This document shows positions 25,620-37,730 of a DNA stretch of 64,000 bases, piece by piece. The DNA is from Pseudomonas hamedanensis. GTDB lineage: Bacteria > Pseudomonadota > Gammaproteobacteria > Pseudomonadales > Pseudomonadaceae. Under the pieces are notes generated by a model. The model did no database searches and had not been told where the DNA came from. It saw nothing but the letters and a program-made list of their open reading frames with translations. How positions within the stretch are numbered: position 1 is the stretch's first letter; every line of letters starts with the position of its first letter. Location of the stretch: positions 3,122,501-3,186,500 of the forward strand of contig NZ_CP077091.1 of NCBI RefSeq assembly GCF_014268595.2, written 5' to 3'. Both the position numbers and the translations under genes were made by a program.

Positions 25620-26021
25620 TTACTCCTTGGTGTCTTCAGGTGCAGGAGCGGCAACGTGCTGATTGTCTTCAGCCACGGCACGCTCGATCAATGCCGACAG
25701 ATGCGCGCCACGCACGACGGACTCGTCGTAGTGGAAGTGCAATTGCGGCACGCTGCGCAGCTTCATTTCACGGGCCAGTTGCATGCGCAGGAAACCTGCG
25801 GCGGCATTCAGCACCTTGATGCTTTGCGCGATGTCTTCAGCGTTGTCCTGGCCCATCACGGTGATGAAAATTTTCGCGTGACCGACGTCACGGGACACTT
25901 CCACAGCGGTAATGGTGACGAGGCCGACGCGCGGATCCTTGACTTCGCGACGGATCAGTTGAGCCAGCTCGCGCTGCATCTGATCGCCGATACGTTGGGT
26001 ACGGCTGTATTCTTTTGCCAT
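25620..26021 (-). CDS. rbfA: Ribosome-binding factor A
   Basis: 133 residues with the KH-like fold pattern: [24 protein letters not shown] at the start, [29 protein letters not shown] near the end. RbfA matures the 30S subunit by acting on the 5' helix of 16S rRNA. It lies between infB and truB, with a hairpin in the 158-bp gap after infB. Confidence 0.96.
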   Translation of the reverse strand: MAKEYSRTQRIGDQMQRELAQLIRREVKDPRVGLVTITAVEVSRDVGHAKIFITVMGQDNAEDIAQSIKVLNAAAGFLRMQLAREMKLRSVPQLHFHYDESVVRGAHLSALIERAVAEDNQHVAAPAPEDTKE

Positions 26022-26075
26022 GATTTGTTACCTGTTACTGCCCAGCGGTGAGATCCGCAAGGTCTGAAAGCGGCA

Positions 26076-26109
26076 AACGCCCGGCCTGACAAAAGCCAGA
26101 CCGGGCGTT
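26076..26109 (-). terminator. Hairpin between infB and rbfA
   Basis: AACGCCCGG (26076-26084) pairs with CCGGGCGTT (26101-26109), with partly paired inner sequence and only a weak T tract. It may be a partial terminator or mRNA-stabilising structure inside the operon. Confidence 0.45.
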
Positions 26110-26180
26110 GCGTTTAGAGTCCGGACGCTGTGCCGTGCATTTGCATGCTACGGCCCATCGTGGCCCTTGAAATGCGCGAG

Positions 26181-28712
26181 TCAGAGGCTGCGAGCAACCT
26201 GAACCTTCTCGAAGACTTCGATCTTGTCGCCGACTTTGACGTCGTTGTAGCTCTTCACGCCGATACCGCATTCCATGCCGGCACGGACTTCGGATGCGTC
26301 ATCCTTGAAGCGGCGCAGGGATTCCAGCTCGCCTTCGAAGATAACGATGTCTTCACGCAGTACACGGATCGGACGGTTACGGTGCAAAACACCTTCGATC
26401 ACCATGCAACCGGCGATCGCGCCAAACTTCGGCGAACGGAACACGTCGCGCACTTCGGCCACACCCAGGATGTTCTCGCGAACATCGCTGCCGAGCATGC
26501 CGGTCAAGGCTTTCTTGACGTCTTCGATGATGTCGTAGATCACGTTGTAGTAACGCATATCCAGACCTTCCTGCTCGACGATCTTGCGAGCGCCGGCATC
26601 GGCACGCACGTTGAAGCCGAACAGTACAGCGTTGGAAGCCAGTGCCAGGTTGGCGTCGGACTCGGTGATACCACCGACACCGCCACCCACTACGCGCACT
26701 TGTACTTCGTCGTTGCCCAGGCCATTCAAGGCACCGTTCAACGCTTCCAGCGAACCACGGACGTCGGATTTGAGGACGATGTTAAGCGTCTTCTTCTCGG
26801 CCTGACCCATGTTTTCGAAGATGTTTTCCAGCTTGCCGGCGTGAGCGCGAGCCAGTTTGACTTCGCGGAACTTGCCTTGACGGAACAGAGCCACTTCACG
26901 GGCTTTCTTCTCGTCGGCAACCACGCTCATCTCGTCGCCAGCGTCCGGCGTACCGTCCAGGCCGAGAATCTCGACAGGGATGGAAGGACCGGCTTCCTTG
27001 ATTGGCTTGCCGTTCTCGTCGAGCATGGCACGCACGCGGCCATAGTTCGAACCGACCAGAACCATGTCGCCTTGACGCAGGGTACCGTCTTGAACCAGCA
27101 CGGTCGCAACCGGGCCACGGCCCTTGTCGAGACGCGATTCAACCACAACACCACGGCCAGGAGCCGACGGGGTTGCCTTCAGTTCGAGAACTTCGGCTTG
27201 CAGCAGAACGGCTTCAAGCAGCTCGTCCACGCCAGTACCCATCTTCGCCGAAACCGGAACGAATGGTGTGTCACCACCCCACTCTTCGGAAGTCACGCCG
27301 TGAACCGACAGTTCGCTGCGGATGCGATCGAGATCGGCGCCCGGCTTGTCGATCTTGTTCACCGCAACCACCAGAGGCACGCCAGCAGCCTGAGCATGCT
27401 GAACCGCTTCGATGGTTTGCGGCATCACGCCGTCGTCCGCTGCAACCACGAGGATCACGATGTCGGTCGCCTTGGCACCACGGGCACGCATTGCGGTAAA
27501 CGCAGCGTGACCCGGAGTGTCGAGGAAAGTGACCATGCCGCGATCAGTTTCAACGTGGTATGCACCGATGTGCTGGGTGATGCCGCCGGCTTCGCCAGCC
27601 GCTACCTTGGCACGACGAATGTAGTCGAGCAGGGAAGTTTTACCGTGGTCAACGTGGCCCATTACGGTCACGACTGGAGCACGGGAGAACGACTCACCTT
27701 CAAACTTCAGGGACTCGGCCAGGGAATCTTCCAGGGCGGTGTCGCTGACCAGGGTCACTTTGTGGCCCAGTTCTTCGGCTACCAGTTGAGCAGTTTCCTG
27801 ATCAAGCACCTGGTTGATGGTCGCTGGGGTGCCCAGTTTGAACATGAACTTGATGATTTCAGCAGCCTTGACCGACATCTGGTTGGCGAGATCGCCAACG
27901 GTGATGGTCTCGCCGATCTGCACGTCACGCACGACAGGGCCGGTCGGGCTCTGGAAACCGTGGGCGTTGCGCTTCTTCAGCTTGGCCTTGCCGCGACCAC
28001 CACGACGGAAGCCATCGCTTTCTTCGTCGGTGGTACGAGGTGCCACACGTGGCGCCGGGGCTTTTTCTTTGACCGAAGCACGATGCGGAGCGTTTTTGCG
28101 CTCGCCATCGCCGCCACCGCTGCGACGATTGTTGTCGTCTGCACGTGGCTTGTCCGGGCGGCGCTGTTCGTTCTGCTTGTTGCGAACGTCAGCCGATGGC
28201 GCTGGAGCAGCGGCAACCACCGGTGCGCTTTCGCGAACAGGCTCGGCTGCGGCAGCCGGCGCCGAAACGGCGTTGCTGGCAGCGTTCTGCGCAGCAGCAG
28301 GCTGGCGACGCGCTTCTTCTTCGGCGCGTTGCTTGGCTTCTTCTTCAGCCTTCTGACGGGCAGCATTTTCTACTGCGCGACGCTCATCCAGTTCACGCTT
28401 GCGCTCGGCCTCGATTTCTTCCGGGCTGCGCTGTACGAAAACTTTCTTTTTGCGAACTTCAACGCTGATGCTCTTGCTACCAGCCACACGCAGGGTGCTG
28501 GTGGTTTTACGCTGCAGCGTGATCTTGCGTGGTTCTTCCACTTTCGCCTTGTGACTGCTCTTCAAGTGAGTCAGCAGGGATTGCTTCTCACTGTCAGTCA
28601 CATTTTCGTCGGCGGCGGTGTGCGGCAGACCTGCCTCACGCATCTGCTGCAACAGGCGCTCTACCGGTGTTTTGACCTCATCGGCCAGTTGTTTCACCGT
28701 GACTTGCGTCAT
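26181..28712 (-). CDS. infB: Translation initiation factor IF-2
   Basis: 843 residues. An N-terminal IF2_N domain ([21 protein letters not shown]) is followed by a long charged, Ala-rich linker (about 90-250), a second IF2_N region (about 265-320), and the GTPase domain with GHVDHGKTS (about 350), DTPGHAAF and NKID. C-terminal domains bind fMet-tRNA. It promotes subunit joining during initiation. It follows nusA by 27 bp in the rimP-nusA-infB operon. Confidence 0.97.
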   Translation of the reverse strand: MTQVTVKQLADEVKTPVERLLQQMREAGLPHTAADENVTDSEKQSLLTHLKSSHKAKVEEPRKITLQRKTTSTLRVAGSKSISVEVRKKKVFVQRSPEEIEAERKRELDERRAVENAARQKAEEEAKQRAEEEARRQPAAAQNAASNAVSAPAAAAEPVRESAPVVAAAPAPSADVRNKQNEQRRPDKPRADDNNRRSGGGDGERKNAPHRASVKEKAPAPRVAPRTTDEESDGFRRGGRGKAKLKKRNAHGFQSPTGPVVRDVQIGETITVGDLANQMSVKAAEIIKFMFKLGTPATINQVLDQETAQLVAEELGHKVTLVSDTALEDSLAESLKFEGESFSRAPVVTVMGHVDHGKTSLLDYIRRAKVAAGEAGGITQHIGAYHVETDRGMVTFLDTPGHAAFTAMRARGAKATDIVILVVAADDGVMPQTIEAVQHAQAAGVPLVVAVNKIDKPGADLDRIRSELSVHGVTSEEWGGDTPFVPVSAKMGTGVDELLEAVLLQAEVLELKATPSAPGRGVVVESRLDKGRGPVATVLVQDGTLRQGDMVLVGSNYGRVRAMLDENGKPIKEAGPSIPVEILGLDGTPDAGDEMSVVADEKKAREVALFRQGKFREVKLARAHAGKLENIFENMGQAEKKTLNIVLKSDVRGSLEALNGALNGLGNDEVQVRVVGGGVGGITESDANLALASNAVLFGFNVRADAGARKIVEQEGLDMRYYNVIYDIIEDVKKALTGMLGSDVRENILGVAEVRDVFRSPKFGAIAGCMVIEGVLHRNRPIRVLREDIVIFEGELESLRRFKDDASEVRAGMECGIGVKSYNDVKVGDKIEVFEKVQVARSL

Positions 28713-28739
28713 GCACTTCTCTCCTCAGGCCGCGCCTAA

Positions 28740-30221
28740 TTACTCGAACCAGTGGGCTCGGGCGGCCATGATCAACTTGCCGGCACGATCATCGTCAATG
28801 CCGTCGATGTCGAGCAGGTCGTCAATAGACTGCTCGGCCAGGTCTTCGCGGGTAATTACGCCGCGCACCGCCAGTTCCATCGCCAAATCCTTGTCCATAC
28901 CCTCAAGCGAGAGCAGGTCTTCGGCCGGATGGGCGTCTGCCAGCTTTTCCTCAGTAGCGATGGCTTTGGTCAACAAACGATCCTTGGCGCGAGCGCGAAG
29001 CTCGTTGACGATGTCCTCGTCAAAGCCGTCGATGTTGAGCATTTCTTCCACCGGTACGTAGGCAATCTCTTCCAGGCTGGTGAAGCCTTCGTCAACCAGC
29101 ACCTGAGCCAGTTCTTCGTCGACTTCCAGCTCGTCGATGAAGTTGCGCAGGATGTCGCCGGTTTCCGCTTGCTGCTTAGCCTGGATGTCCGATTCGGTCA
29201 TCACGTTCAGGGTCCAGCCAGTCAATTGGCTGGCCAGACGTACGTTCTGACCACCGCGACCGATGGCCTGAGCCAGATTGTCTGCGCCAACGGCGATGTC
29301 CATGGCATGGGCATCTTCGTCAACAATAATTGCCGCAACCTCGGCCGGGGACATGGCGTTGATCACGAACTGCGCCGGGTTGTCGTCCCACAGCACGATA
29401 TCAACACGTTCACCGCCCAATTCACCCGATACTGCCTGGACGCGCGAACCGCGCATACCGATGCAAGCACCTTGTGGATCGATGCGCTTGTCCTTGGAGC
29501 GAACGGCGATCTTGGCGCGCGAACCCGGATCACGGGACGCAGCCATGACCTCGATGAGGCCTTCAGCAATTTCCGGCACTTCGATACGGAACAGCTCGAT
29601 CAGCATTTCCGGCGCGGTACGCGACAGGATCAACTGCGGGCCGCGGTTCTCGGTGCGGATTTCCTTGAGCAGCGCACGCAGACGCACGCCGACACGGAAG
29701 GTTTCGCGAGAAATGATGTCTTCACGGGCCAGCAACGCTTCAGCGTTGTTACCCAGATCGACGATCACATTGTCGCGGGTGACTTTCTTCACGGTGCCGG
29801 AGATGATTTCTCCCAGGCGCTCGCGATAGGCGTCAACCACCTGTGCGCGCTCGGCTTCACGCACTTTTTGCACAATGACCTGCTTGGCAGTCTGTGCAGC
29901 AATGCGGCCGAACTCGATCGATTCGATTTTTTCTTCAACGACGTCGCCAACCTTGGCACCAGGATGCGTTTCAGCAACCTTGCTTGGCCAGGTTTCGATG
30001 GCCGGATCATCGAGATCATTCTCTTCGACGACCGTCCAGCGACGGAAAGTTTCGTAAGAACCGGTGTGGCGGTTGATTTCCACACGCAGGTCAACTTCGT
30101 CTTCAAAACGCTTTTTGGTAGCAGTGGCCAGGGCCAGCTCCAGCGCTTCAAAAATTACGCTTGCCGGTACACCCTTTTCATTGGATACCGACTCAACAAC
30201 CAGCAGTACTTCTTTGCTCAT
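28740..30221 (-). CDS. nusA: Transcription termination/antitermination factor NusA
   Basis: 493 residues from the ATG at 30221 ([19 protein letters not shown]), which fits the family start; the frame opens seven codons earlier. In order: N-terminal RNA-polymerase-binding domain (1-125), S1 (about 135-200), KH1 and KH2 ([22 protein letters not shown]), and two C-terminal helix-hairpin-helix repeats ([14 protein letters not shown] and [13 protein letters not shown]). NusA modulates pausing, termination and rRNA antitermination. Confidence 0.97.
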   Translation of the reverse strand: MSKEVLLVVESVSNEKGVPASVIFEALELALATATKKRFEDEVDLRVEINRHTGSYETFRRWTVVEENDLDDPAIETWPSKVAETHPGAKVGDVVEEKIESIEFGRIAAQTAKQVIVQKVREAERAQVVDAYRERLGEIISGTVKKVTRDNVIVDLGNNAEALLAREDIISRETFRVGVRLRALLKEIRTENRGPQLILSRTAPEMLIELFRIEVPEIAEGLIEVMAASRDPGSRAKIAVRSKDKRIDPQGACIGMRGSRVQAVSGELGGERVDIVLWDDNPAQFVINAMSPAEVAAIIVDEDAHAMDIAVGADNLAQAIGRGGQNVRLASQLTGWTLNVMTESDIQAKQQAETGDILRNFIDELEVDEELAQVLVDEGFTSLEEIAYVPVEEMLNIDGFDEDIVNELRARAKDRLLTKAIATEEKLADAHPAEDLLSLEGMDKDLAMELAVRGVITREDLAEQSIDDLLDIDGIDDDRAGKLIMAARAHWFE

Positions 30222-30272
30222 CGTACGCCTCGCCTTTCGCAAGCCATTGGATCCGCGGGATCCGCGTCTCAG

Positions 30273-30728
30273 TCAAAAACTGGGAATAATGTTGGCCTTG
30301 TCGATCATATCGATCGGCAACAGGAACTCGTGGTCTTCTACCTGCACCACGACGTCCTGCTCTTCTACACCGCGCAGAAGGCCCTGAAAGTTGCGTCGAC
30401 CTTCAAAAGGCGAGCGCAGCTTGATCTTCACTTGTTCACCAACGAACTGGGCGAACTGCTCAAGAGTGAACAGTGGGCGCTCCATGCCTGGCGAGGAAAC
30501 TTCAAGGGTGTATTCAACGGCAATTGGATCTTCGACATCCAGAACACCGCTGATCTGACGGCTGACAATGGCGCAATCGTCCACCAGCACGCCGCCCTCT
30601 TTATCAATATAAACGCGCAACATCGAGTGCCGACCCTGAGCCGAAAACTCGATACCCCAGCATTCATAGCCCAGGGCCACGACCACCGGGGCCAGCAAGG
30701 CCTGCAACTCTTCTAGCTTGCTCGACAC
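30273..30728 (-). CDS. rimP: Ribosome maturation factor RimP
   Basis: 151 residues with GTG start. Conserved stretches are [51 protein letters not shown] and [10 protein letters not shown]. RimP is needed for 30S maturation. It is the first gene of the rimP-nusA-infB run, downstream of the two tRNA genes and their terminators. Confidence 0.96.
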   Translation of the reverse strand: MSSKLEELQALLAPVVVALGYECWGIEFSAQGRHSMLRVYIDKEGGVLVDDCAIVSRQISGVLDVEDPIAVEYTLEVSSPGMERPLFTLEQFAQFVGEQVKIKLRSPFEGRRNFQGLLRGVEEQDVVVQVEDHEFLLPIDMIDKANIIPSF

Positions 30729-30835
30729 CTGAACCCCCTAGTGCATGATATGTGCATGCTTTGCAAAATAAAAAAATGGGCATAACGCCCATCCTTGAAA
30801 CGCCGTCGAACAGCGGCGTTGAAGTGTCCAGCTAA

Positions 30836-30858
30836 CAAAAAGCCCCTTAAAAGGGGCT
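30836..30858 (-). terminator. Terminator after tRNA-fMet
   Basis: AGCCCCTT (30841-30848) pairs with AAGGGGCT (30851-30858); on the minus strand five T follow. A good intrinsic terminator directly after tRNA-fMet. Confidence 0.85.
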
Positions 30859-30866
30859 CCTGAAAC

Positions 30867-30943
<77 letters not shown>

Positions 30944-31008
30944 ACAAAGCTGGGGCGGAAGTATACGACCGATCCCTTCTAGGGTCAATGTAACCTTCCA
31001 CCTGCAAG

Positions 31009-31028
31009 AAAGCCCGCAACAGCGGGCT
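31009..31028 (-). terminator. Terminator-like hairpin after tRNA-Leu
   Basis: AGCCCGC (31011-31017) pairs with GCGGGCT (31022-31028), followed on the minus strand by TTCTT. It lies between tRNA-Leu and tRNA-fMet. Confidence 0.65.
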
Positions 31029-31040
31029 CTCCTGACTAAT

Positions 31041-31126
31041 TGGTACCGAGAAGGGGACTCGAACCCCTACACCCTATGGGCACAACCACCTCAAGGTTGC
31101 GTGTCTACCAATTCCACCACCTCGGC
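31041..31126 (-). tRNA. tRNA-Leu(GAG)
   Basis: 86 nt with a long variable arm and encoded CCA. Acceptor GCCGAGG pairs with its 3' partner, and the anticodon loop CTTGAGG carries GAG. It lies just after secG, the usual Pseudomonas location. Confidence 0.95.
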
Positions 31127-31148
31127 AAAACTACGTTTGAAACCCTTC

Positions 31149-31532
31149 TTACTTCTGCTCTTGAGCTGGAGGTACGTCAGTCGCTGGAGTAGCCGACTTT
31201 TGCTCTTGAAGCACCGGGACATCATCAGAAGCCGGTTGTTGCTTAGGTACTTCCAACACTGCTGGATCTGGCAATCCTGCTTGAGTTAGCTGATGAGCTT
31301 TCTCTTTAGCAAAGTAACCTAACCCCAAGCTGGTTATGAAGAAACCGGCGGCAAGTATAGCAGTAAACTTACTAAGAAAGGTAGAGGAACCTTGGCTTCC
31401 GAACACAGTATTTGAAGCACCTGCTCCGAAAGACGCGCCAGCGTCCGCACCCTTACCCTGCTGCAGCAAAACCAGAGCAACTACGCCCAATGCACCCAGC
31501 AGATGAAAAACGACTACGACTGTTTCCAGCAT
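31149..31532 (-). CDS. secG: Preprotein translocase subunit SecG
   Basis: 127 residues from the ATG at 31532, 4 bases after the tpiA stop. Two membrane helices (about 2-22 and 52-73) flank the conserved [32 protein letters not shown]. SecG assists SecYE in export. The C-terminal tail (about 90-127) is Pro/Gln-rich with two near-repeats ending QEQK, longer than in E. coli. Confidence 0.95.
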   Translation of the reverse strand: MLETVVVVFHLLGALGVVALVLLQQGKGADAGASFGAGASNTVFGSQGSSTFLSKFTAILAAGFFITSLGLGYFAKEKAHQLTQAGLPDPAVLEVPKQQPASDDVPVLQEQKSATPATDVPPAQEQK

Positions 31533-31536
31533 TTTT

Positions 31537-32292
31537 TCAGTTTCCCGCGGCGCGACAGATCGCACCGAACTCATCTGCATTCAGGGAAGCTCCACCAATG
31601 AGCCCCCCATCGATATCCGGCATGCCGAACAGTTCGACCGCATTGGCCGCCTTCACGCTGCCGCCGTATAGAAGCCGCACACCTCGTGCGACTTCAGAAT
31701 TCTCTGCCGCCAACTGCTCGCGAATGGCTTTATGCACATCCTGAGCCTGTTGCGGCGTTGCAGTCAGTCCGGTACCAATGGCCCAGACCGGCTCGTAAGC
31801 AATGACTGCCTTGGCAAAGGCACCGACACCCAGCTCCTCGATGATGCTGCCCAGCTGACGCCCGACAACCTCAAGAGTTTTTCCGGCTTCGCGCTGCTCA
31901 AGGGTTTCCCCTACACACAACACCGGGATCAAGCCACATGCCTGTGCCGCTGCGAACTTGCGATTCAGCATTCCGTCTCGCTCGCCCAGAATCTGGCGGC
32001 GTTCGGAGTGCCCGACAAGCACGAGGGAACAACCTGCATCCACCAATTGACTCGGCGCAATTTCACCGGTCAATGCGCCTTGCATGGCTTCCACCGCAGA
32101 ATTCTGCGCGCCGACCGAAATCGACTTGCCTTTCAAGCCATCAATCACTTGATTGATATGCAAGCAAGGCGGGAATACCGCGACATCAACACCGCTTGGC
32201 AAGGCCAGATGACGAAGGCCGTTGATCAGCTCAGCGACGCTGGCGCGGGTACCGTGCATCTTCCAGTTACCAGCTACCATAGGGCGACGCAT
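31537..32292 (-). CDS. tpiA: Triosephosphate isomerase
   Basis: 251 residues. Catalytic Lys is in AGNWKMHG (K11), His in VGHSERR (about 96) and Glu in [11 protein letters not shown] (about 168); the phosphate-binding LLYGGSVK is near the end. Interconverts dihydroxyacetone phosphate and glyceraldehyde-3-phosphate. Lies between glmM and secG. Confidence 0.97.
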   Translation of the reverse strand: MRRPMVAGNWKMHGTRASVAELINGLRHLALPSGVDVAVFPPCLHINQVIDGLKGKSISVGAQNSAVEAMQGALTGEIAPSQLVDAGCSLVLVGHSERRQILGERDGMLNRKFAAAQACGLIPVLCVGETLEQREAGKTLEVVGRQLGSIIEELGVGAFAKAVIAYEPVWAIGTGLTATPQQAQDVHKAIREQLAAENSEVARGVRLLYGGSVKAANAVELFGMPDIDGGLIGGASLNADEFGAICRAAGN

Positions 32293-32357
32293 GCTGTACC
32301 TCGTCGGTCAAAGTGGGCGCAGATGTTACCCAACACAATCATGGCTGGCAAGCCGTA

Positions 32358-33695
32358 TCAGGCAGAAACTTCAGTTACCAGTTTTGCCAGTTCCTCGGCG
32401 TAGCCGCGAACCTGAGTTTCGTCCTCGCCTTCGACCATCACACGCACGAGCGGCTCTGTCCCGGACTTGCGCAGGAGCACTCGACCGCGCCCTGCCATGG
32501 CCTGAGTAACACGCGCACTGGCTTCCTTCACAGCGGGATGCTCCAGCGGGCTTTCGCCACCACCGAAACGCACATTGATCAGCACCTGGGGACATTTGCG
32601 CAATGCCTGACGAGACTGCGCCAAGCCTTCATTGCGAGTCTTCAGTGCCATCAACACCTGCAGCGCCGCGATGATCGCATCGCCGGTGGTCGTGTGATTG
32701 AAGCAAACGATATGCCCCGAATTCTCGCCACCGACCAGCCAGTCGCGTTCCAGCAATTCGGCAATCACATATCGGTCGCCGACGTTGGCGCGAATGAACG
32801 GAATCGAAAGATCCGCCAGGGCCAGTTCGAGCCCAAGGTTACTCATGAGGGTACCTACTACACCGCCGTGCAGCTTTCCGCGCTCATGCAGGTCGCGGGC
32901 AATGATGAACAGCAGTTCGTCACCATCAACAATGGCGCCTGTGTGATCGACCATCAAGACCCGATCACCGTCGCCATCGAACGCGATACCCAGGTCGGCG
33001 TGCTCGGCCAGCACCGCAGCCTGCAACTGATCCATATGGGTCGAGCCGCAGTTGTCGTTGATATTCAGCCCGTTTGGCTGTGCCGACAACACGACAACTT
33101 CCGCACCCAGCTCGCGGAAAACACTGGGCGCCACCTTATAGGTCGCACCGTGGGCGCAGTCGAGGACAATCTTGAGGCCGGAGAAGCTGGTACCGGTCGG
33201 CACGCTGCTCTTGCAGAATTCAATATAGCGCCCGGACGCGTCGTTGATTCGCGACACCTTGCCGATCTTGCTCGACTCGACCACGGTCATCGGTGCATCG
33301 AGCAATTCCTCGATCATCAGTTCGACCTCATCCGGCAGTTTGGTGCCCTTGCCAGAGAAAAACTTGATGCCGTTATCGTCATGGGGGTTGTGCGAGGCAC
33401 TGATGACAATGCCGGCCTCGGCCTGGAACGTACGCGACAGGTAAGCAATGGCCGGTGTCGGCATCGGGCCCAGCAGCATCACGTCAGCACCCGCCGATGT
33501 CAGGCCTGCCTCGAGTGCAGATTCGAACATATAGCCGGAAATTCGCGTGTCCTTGCCAACCAGCACCTTGCAGGCGCCCATCTTGCGGAACGCCATGCCC
33601 GCCGCCCAGCCGAGCTTGAGCATGAAGTCAGGAGTAATCGGGTAAACACCGACACGACCACGAATGCCGTCGGTGCCAAAATATTTCTTGCTCAT
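32358..33695 (-). CDS. glmM: Phosphoglucosamine mutase
   Basis: 445 residues. The phosphoserine loop is [12 protein letters not shown] (Ser about 101), the metal-binding loop [10 protein letters not shown] (about 241) and the phosphate-binding loop [15 protein letters not shown] near the C-terminus. Converts glucosamine-6-phosphate to glucosamine-1-phosphate for peptidoglycan and LPS. Follows folP by 16 bp, as in many proteobacteria. Confidence 0.97.
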   Translation of the reverse strand: MSKKYFGTDGIRGRVGVYPITPDFMLKLGWAAGMAFRKMGACKVLVGKDTRISGYMFESALEAGLTSAGADVMLLGPMPTPAIAYLSRTFQAEAGIVISASHNPHDDNGIKFFSGKGTKLPDEVELMIEELLDAPMTVVESSKIGKVSRINDASGRYIEFCKSSVPTGTSFSGLKIVLDCAHGATYKVAPSVFRELGAEVVVLSAQPNGLNINDNCGSTHMDQLQAAVLAEHADLGIAFDGDGDRVLMVDHTGAIVDGDELLFIIARDLHERGKLHGGVVGTLMSNLGLELALADLSIPFIRANVGDRYVIAELLERDWLVGGENSGHIVCFNHTTTGDAIIAALQVLMALKTRNEGLAQSRQALRKCPQVLINVRFGGGESPLEHPAVKEASARVTQAMAGRGRVLLRKSGTEPLVRVMVEGEDETQVRGYAEELAKLVTEVSA

Positions 33696-33711
33696 AAGTA
33701 CTCCATCATTC

Positions 33712-34563
33712 TTATTCGGCTGATTCCACGGCCGCGATCATCCGCACCACGTCTACCGTTTCCGCCACATCATGGACGCGCAATATACGCGCCCCTTTGG
33801 CCGATGCCAGTGCCGCCAGCGCCAGACCGCCGTACAGTCGCTCGCCCACGGGACGATTCAAGGCGTGCCCGATCATGCTCTTGCGCGACACACCGACCAA
33901 CAGCGGTCGCCCCAGCGCATGCAGGTCTTCCATATGCTTGAACAAGCTTAGATTGTGCTGCAGGGTTTTGGCGAAACCGAAACCGGGGTCGAGGATGATA
34001 CGTTCGGCAGGAATACCCGCTAGCGCACATTGTGCCATTCGCTCAACAAGAAACTCGCCAACCTCGCGGGTGACATCCTGATACTGCGGATTGTCCTGCA
34101 TATCGCCAGGCTCACCCAGCATGTGCATAAGACAGACCGGCAGCCCGGTTGCCGCCGCCGCGTCCAGTGCACCATCGCGCCTGAGCGAGCGCACGTCATT
34201 GATCAATCCGGCGCCAAGCCGCGCGCTTTCACGCATGACGGCAGGGGTCGACGTATCGACCGAGATAATGACATCCAGCTCGCGACTGATCAGCTCGACG
34301 ACCGGCGCTACGCGCTCAAGCTCCTCCAGCGGCGAAACTGCTCGTGCACCCGGCCGGGTCGACTCGCCACCGACATCGATCAGTGTCGCACCGGCCAGCA
34401 CCATCGCTTCGGCATGACGCAGCGCCGCATCGAGCTGGCTGTAGCGGCCACCATCGGAGAAGGAATCAGGAGTGACATTGAGAATGCCCATGACATGCGT
34501 CTGGGCCAAATCAAGAACCCGGTTGCCGCAAGGCAACCGGGTCAGGGACTGTACAGAAGTCAT
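33712..34563 (-). CDS. folP: Dihydropteroate synthase
   Basis: 283 residues. Signatures [15 protein letters not shown] (about 25-39) and [11 protein letters not shown] bind the pterin diphosphate; [18 protein letters not shown] and [11 protein letters not shown] are also present. Joins pABA to dihydropterin pyrophosphate; target of sulfonamides. Starts 8 bp after ftsH. Confidence 0.97.
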   Translation of the reverse strand: MTSVQSLTRLPCGNRVLDLAQTHVMGILNVTPDSFSDGGRYSQLDAALRHAEAMVLAGATLIDVGGESTRPGARAVSPLEELERVAPVVELISRELDVIISVDTSTPAVMRESARLGAGLINDVRSLRRDGALDAAAATGLPVCLMHMLGEPGDMQDNPQYQDVTREVGEFLVERMAQCALAGIPAERIILDPGFGFAKTLQHNLSLFKHMEDLHALGRPLLVGVSRKSMIGHALNRPVGERLYGGLALAALASAKGARILRVHDVAETVDVVRMIAAVESAE

Positions 34564-34571
34564 TTCAAGCC

Positions 34572-36488
34572 TTAAACGTCAGCAGCCGGACCGCCAATCG
34601 GTTTTTCCGGACGCTCGTCCTGCACGACGGGCGGCGGAGGCGTACCGGTGCCACCTGACCAGTCGCGCGGCTCGCGAGGCGTACGACCCGCCATGATGTC
34701 GTCAATCTGTTCGGCATCAATGGTTTCGTACTTCATCAACGCATCAGCCATTGCATCGAGCTTGTCACGGTTGTCCGTGAGGATCTGCTTGGCGGTGCCG
34801 TAGCAGTGATCAATGATGCTGCGCACTTCAGAGTCGATCAGCTTGGCTGTCTCACCGGAGAAGCTGGCAGCCTGACCACCGCCGCCGCGACCGAGGAATA
34901 CTTCACCCTCTTCTTCGGCGTACATCAGCGGGCCGAGCTTTTCCGACAGGCCCCACTTGGTGACCATGTTTCGAGCAATCTGGCTGGCACGCATGATGTC
35001 GTTCGAGGCACCGGTCGTAACCCCGTCGAAGCCCAGGGTCATTTCCTCAGCGATACGGCCGCCATACAGCGAGCAGATCTGACTGATCAGCGCACGCTTG
35101 GACAGGCTGTAGCGATCCTCTTCCGGCAGGAACATCGTCACACCCAGCGCTCGACCGCGCGGGATGATCGAGACCTTGTACACCGGGTCATGCTCAGGCA
35201 CGACACGACCAACAATGGCGTGACCGGCTTCGTGATAAGCGGTGTTCTGCTTCTCTTTCTCGGACATGACCATGGATTTGCGCTCGGCGCCCATCATGAT
35301 CTTGTCCTTGGCCAGCTCGAACTCTTTCATCTCGACAATACGCTTGCCGCTGCGCGCAGCGAACAGCGAGGCCTCGTTGACCAGGTTGGCCAGGTCGGCA
35401 CCGGAGAAGCCCGGGGTACCACGTGCGATCACGGCCGGAGCAACGTCGTCGCCCATTGGCACTTTACGCATGTGCACTTTCAGAATCTGCTCGCGACCAC
35501 GAATGTCCGGCAAACCAACCACAACCTGACGGTCGAAACGGCCCGGACGCAGCAGCGCAGGGTCGAGTACATCTGGACGGTTGGTGGCAGCAATCACGAT
35601 GATGCCGTCATTCATTTCGAAGCCGTCCATCTCTACCAGCAACTGGTTGAGGGTCTGCTCACGTTCGTCATGACCGCCGCCCATACCGGCGCCACGATGG
35701 CGACCTACGGCGTCGATCTCATCGATGAAGATGATGCAAGGCGCGTGCTTCTTGGCCTGTTCGAACATGTCACGGACACGGCTGGCACCGACACCGACGA
35801 ACATCTCGACGAAGTCAGAACCGGAAATGGTGAAGAACGGCACTTTCGCTTCGCCGGCAATCGCCTTGGCCAGCAAGGTTTTACCGGTACCCGGTGGGCC
35901 AACCATCAGCACGCCGCGCGGAATGCGACCGCCCAGGCGCTGGAACTTGCCCGGATCACGCAGGAATTCAACCAGTTCGCCAACTTCTTCCTTGGCTTCG
36001 TCGCAACCGGCAACGTCAGCCAAGGTGGTTTTCACCTGGTCTTCGGAAAGCAGGCGCGCCTTGCTCTTGCCGAAACTCATCGGCCCGCCCTTGCCACCGG
36101 CACCGCCCTGCATCTGGCGCATGAAGAACATGAACACCGCGATGATCACCAGGATCGGGAAGCTGGCCACCAGAAGCTGGGTCCAGATGCTTTGCTGCTC
36201 AGGCTGCTTGCCCTCAACCACTACATGATTGTCGACCAGGTCGCCAATCAAGCCATTGTCCTGAATGGCCGGACGAATGGTCTTGAAGCTGTCGCCATCG
36301 GTGCGCTTGCCGGTAATCACATAGCCATCAACGGCTACACGCTCGACCTTGCCATCCTTGACCTGCTGGATGAAGTCGGAATAGTTGAGGGTCTGCGGCT
36401 CGTTAGGGCTGGAGAAGTTGTTCATCACCGTCACCAGGACAGCCGCGATGATCAACCACAGGATCAGATTCTTTGCCATATCGTTCAA
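34572..36488 (-). CDS. ftsH: ATP-dependent zinc metalloprotease FtsH
   Basis: 638 residues. Two membrane helices (about 5-23 and 100-120) anchor it in the inner membrane. The AAA module has Walker A GPPGTGKT (about 196-203), Walker [12 protein letters not shown] and the SRH; the zinc protease site is HEAGH (about 418-422). Degrades membrane and regulatory proteins such as LpxC and sigma-32. The start is probably TTG at 36488, with GAGGG 7 bases upstream; the in-frame ATG at 36479 is too far from that site. Confidence 0.96.
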   Translation of the reverse strand: MNDMAKNLILWLIIAAVLVTVMNNFSSPNEPQTLNYSDFIQQVKDGKVERVAVDGYVITGKRTDGDSFKTIRPAIQDNGLIGDLVDNHVVVEGKQPEQQSIWTQLLVASFPILVIIAVFMFFMRQMQGGAGGKGGPMSFGKSKARLLSEDQVKTTLADVAGCDEAKEEVGELVEFLRDPGKFQRLGGRIPRGVLMVGPPGTGKTLLAKAIAGEAKVPFFTISGSDFVEMFVGVGASRVRDMFEQAKKHAPCIIFIDEIDAVGRHRGAGMGGGHDEREQTLNQLLVEMDGFEMNDGIIVIAATNRPDVLDPALLRPGRFDRQVVVGLPDIRGREQILKVHMRKVPMGDDVAPAVIARGTPGFSGADLANLVNEASLFAARSGKRIVEMKEFELAKDKIMMGAERKSMVMSEKEKQNTAYHEAGHAIVGRVVPEHDPVYKVSIIPRGRALGVTMFLPEEDRYSLSKRALISQICSLYGGRIAEEMTLGFDGVTTGASNDIMRASQIARNMVTKWGLSEKLGPLMYAEEEGEVFLGRGGGGQAASFSGETAKLIDSEVRSIIDHCYGTAKQILTDNRDKLDAMADALMKYETIDAEQIDDIMAGRTPREPRDWSGGTGTPPPPVVQDERPEKPIGGPAADV

Positions 36489-36681
36489 TTAACTACCCTC
36501 TGAAGCAAGCTCCGCTACTGGCGCGCGCTTCGCATGATATTCACCGGCCTAACTTACTACATTACCTACAACTCTGGCAGGCGCTGTCTGTAACCCTTTG
36601 TGAAACACTTTCTACACAATATTCGCTTATGCAGGCAGAGCGAAATATGAAAAACCTATCGCCCCACCGAAAAAACCCGTT

Positions 36682-37311
36682 TTATTCATTACCGCCGCGG
36701 TAGCCCCAAGCCAACATATATTGCTCACGGGAGCTGCCACGGGAGGAGTCTGGCTTGATCATCTGGATCTTGTCGAATTTCTTGCGAGCATCCTTCAGAT
36801 AAACATCGAACCCTTCGCCCTGGAAAATCTTGATAACGAAATTGCCACCGGGCTTGAGTATCCGCTCCGCCAGATCAAGGGCGAGCTCGCAGAGAAACAT
36901 GGCTTTGGGCATGTCCACTTCGGGCGTACCACTCATATTGGGGGCCATATCGGAAATCACAAGGTCCACCTGTGAATTACCCACGGCCTCAAGAATCTCG
37001 GCAAGCACGGCATCCTCAGTGAAGTCGCCCTGAATAAAATGCACGTCAGGGATGCTGTCCATTTCCAGAATGTCAGAAGCGATCAAACGCCCCTGACCGC
37101 CGATCAGCCGGCTGGTGACTTGCGACCAGCCACCCGGCGCCGCGCCGAGGTCGACTACGCTCATGCCCGGACGGATCAGTTTGTATTTTTCCTGGATCTC
37201 CAGAAGCTTGTAACTCGCACGCGAGCGGTAGCCATCCTTCTGCGCCTGCTTCACATAAGGATCGTTGACATGTCTTTTCAGCCAACCAAGGCTTGTCTTG
37301 GAACGCGCCAT
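36682..37311 (-). CDS. rlmE: 23S rRNA 2'-O-methyltransferase RlmE (FtsJ)
   Basis: 209 residues. SAM-binding motif [14 protein letters not shown] follows [19 protein letters not shown], and the catalytic residues lie in the conserved [13 protein letters not shown] and KIFQGEGFD regions. Methylates U2552 of 23S rRNA. Upstream of ftsH with a 190-bp gap, the usual pair, both often heat-inducible. Confidence 0.96.
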   Translation of the reverse strand: MARSKTSLGWLKRHVNDPYVKQAQKDGYRSRASYKLLEIQEKYKLIRPGMSVVDLGAAPGGWSQVTSRLIGGQGRLIASDILEMDSIPDVHFIQGDFTEDAVLAEILEAVGNSQVDLVISDMAPNMSGTPEVDMPKAMFLCELALDLAERILKPGGNFVIKIFQGEGFDVYLKDARKKFDKIQMIKPDSSRGSSREQYMLAWGYRGGNE

Positions 37312-37412
37312 TGGGCACCTCGATGATAAGGGTCGTGATTAATTGGGCGGATCCACGAACCCTCGGGTAAAATGGCCGCCATTTTACAGAATCCAGACGA
37401 AAGGGTCAGATT

Positions 37413-37721
37413 ATGCCGCTCACTCCAGAGCAGAAGAAACAGTACAAATCCATCGGCCACCACCTCAAGCCAGTGTTGACGGTGGCGGACAACGGTTTGA
37501 CTGAAGGTGTGTTAGCCGAACTTGAACGCGCCTTAGCGGATCACGAGCTGATCAAGGTCAAGCTCAATATCCTCGACCGCGAGTCGCGCCTGGCGCACAT
37601 CGCCGAACTGTGCAAGGTCGGCAAAGCGGACCTGGTTCAGGTCATCGGCAAGATGGCACTGATTTACCGCAAGAACTTCAGCGTCAACAAGCAGCTGTCG
37701 AACGTTCATCGCTTCAAGTGA
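37413..37721 (+). CDS. yhbY: YhbY/CRS1-type RNA-binding protein
   Basis: 102 residues. The CRM domain pattern is evident: LTPEQKKQYKSIGHHLKPVLTVADNGLTEGVLAELERALADHELIKVKL, then QVIGKMALIYRKN. Binds precursor 50S particles. Divergent from rlmE, its common neighbour. Confidence 0.93.
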   Translation: MPLTPEQKKQYKSIGHHLKPVLTVADNGLTEGVLAELERALADHELIKVKLNILDRESRLAHIAELCKVGKADLVQVIGKMALIYRKNFSVNKQLSNVHRFK

Positions 37722-37730
37722 TGACCCGGG

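Noticed and set aside
26130..28739. 869-codon plus-strand frame opposite infB
   Set aside because: Shadow of infB; no ribosome binding site or domain.
28752..30716. 654-codon plus-strand frame opposite nusA/rimP
   Set aside because: Runs across two real genes on the other strand; shadow frame.
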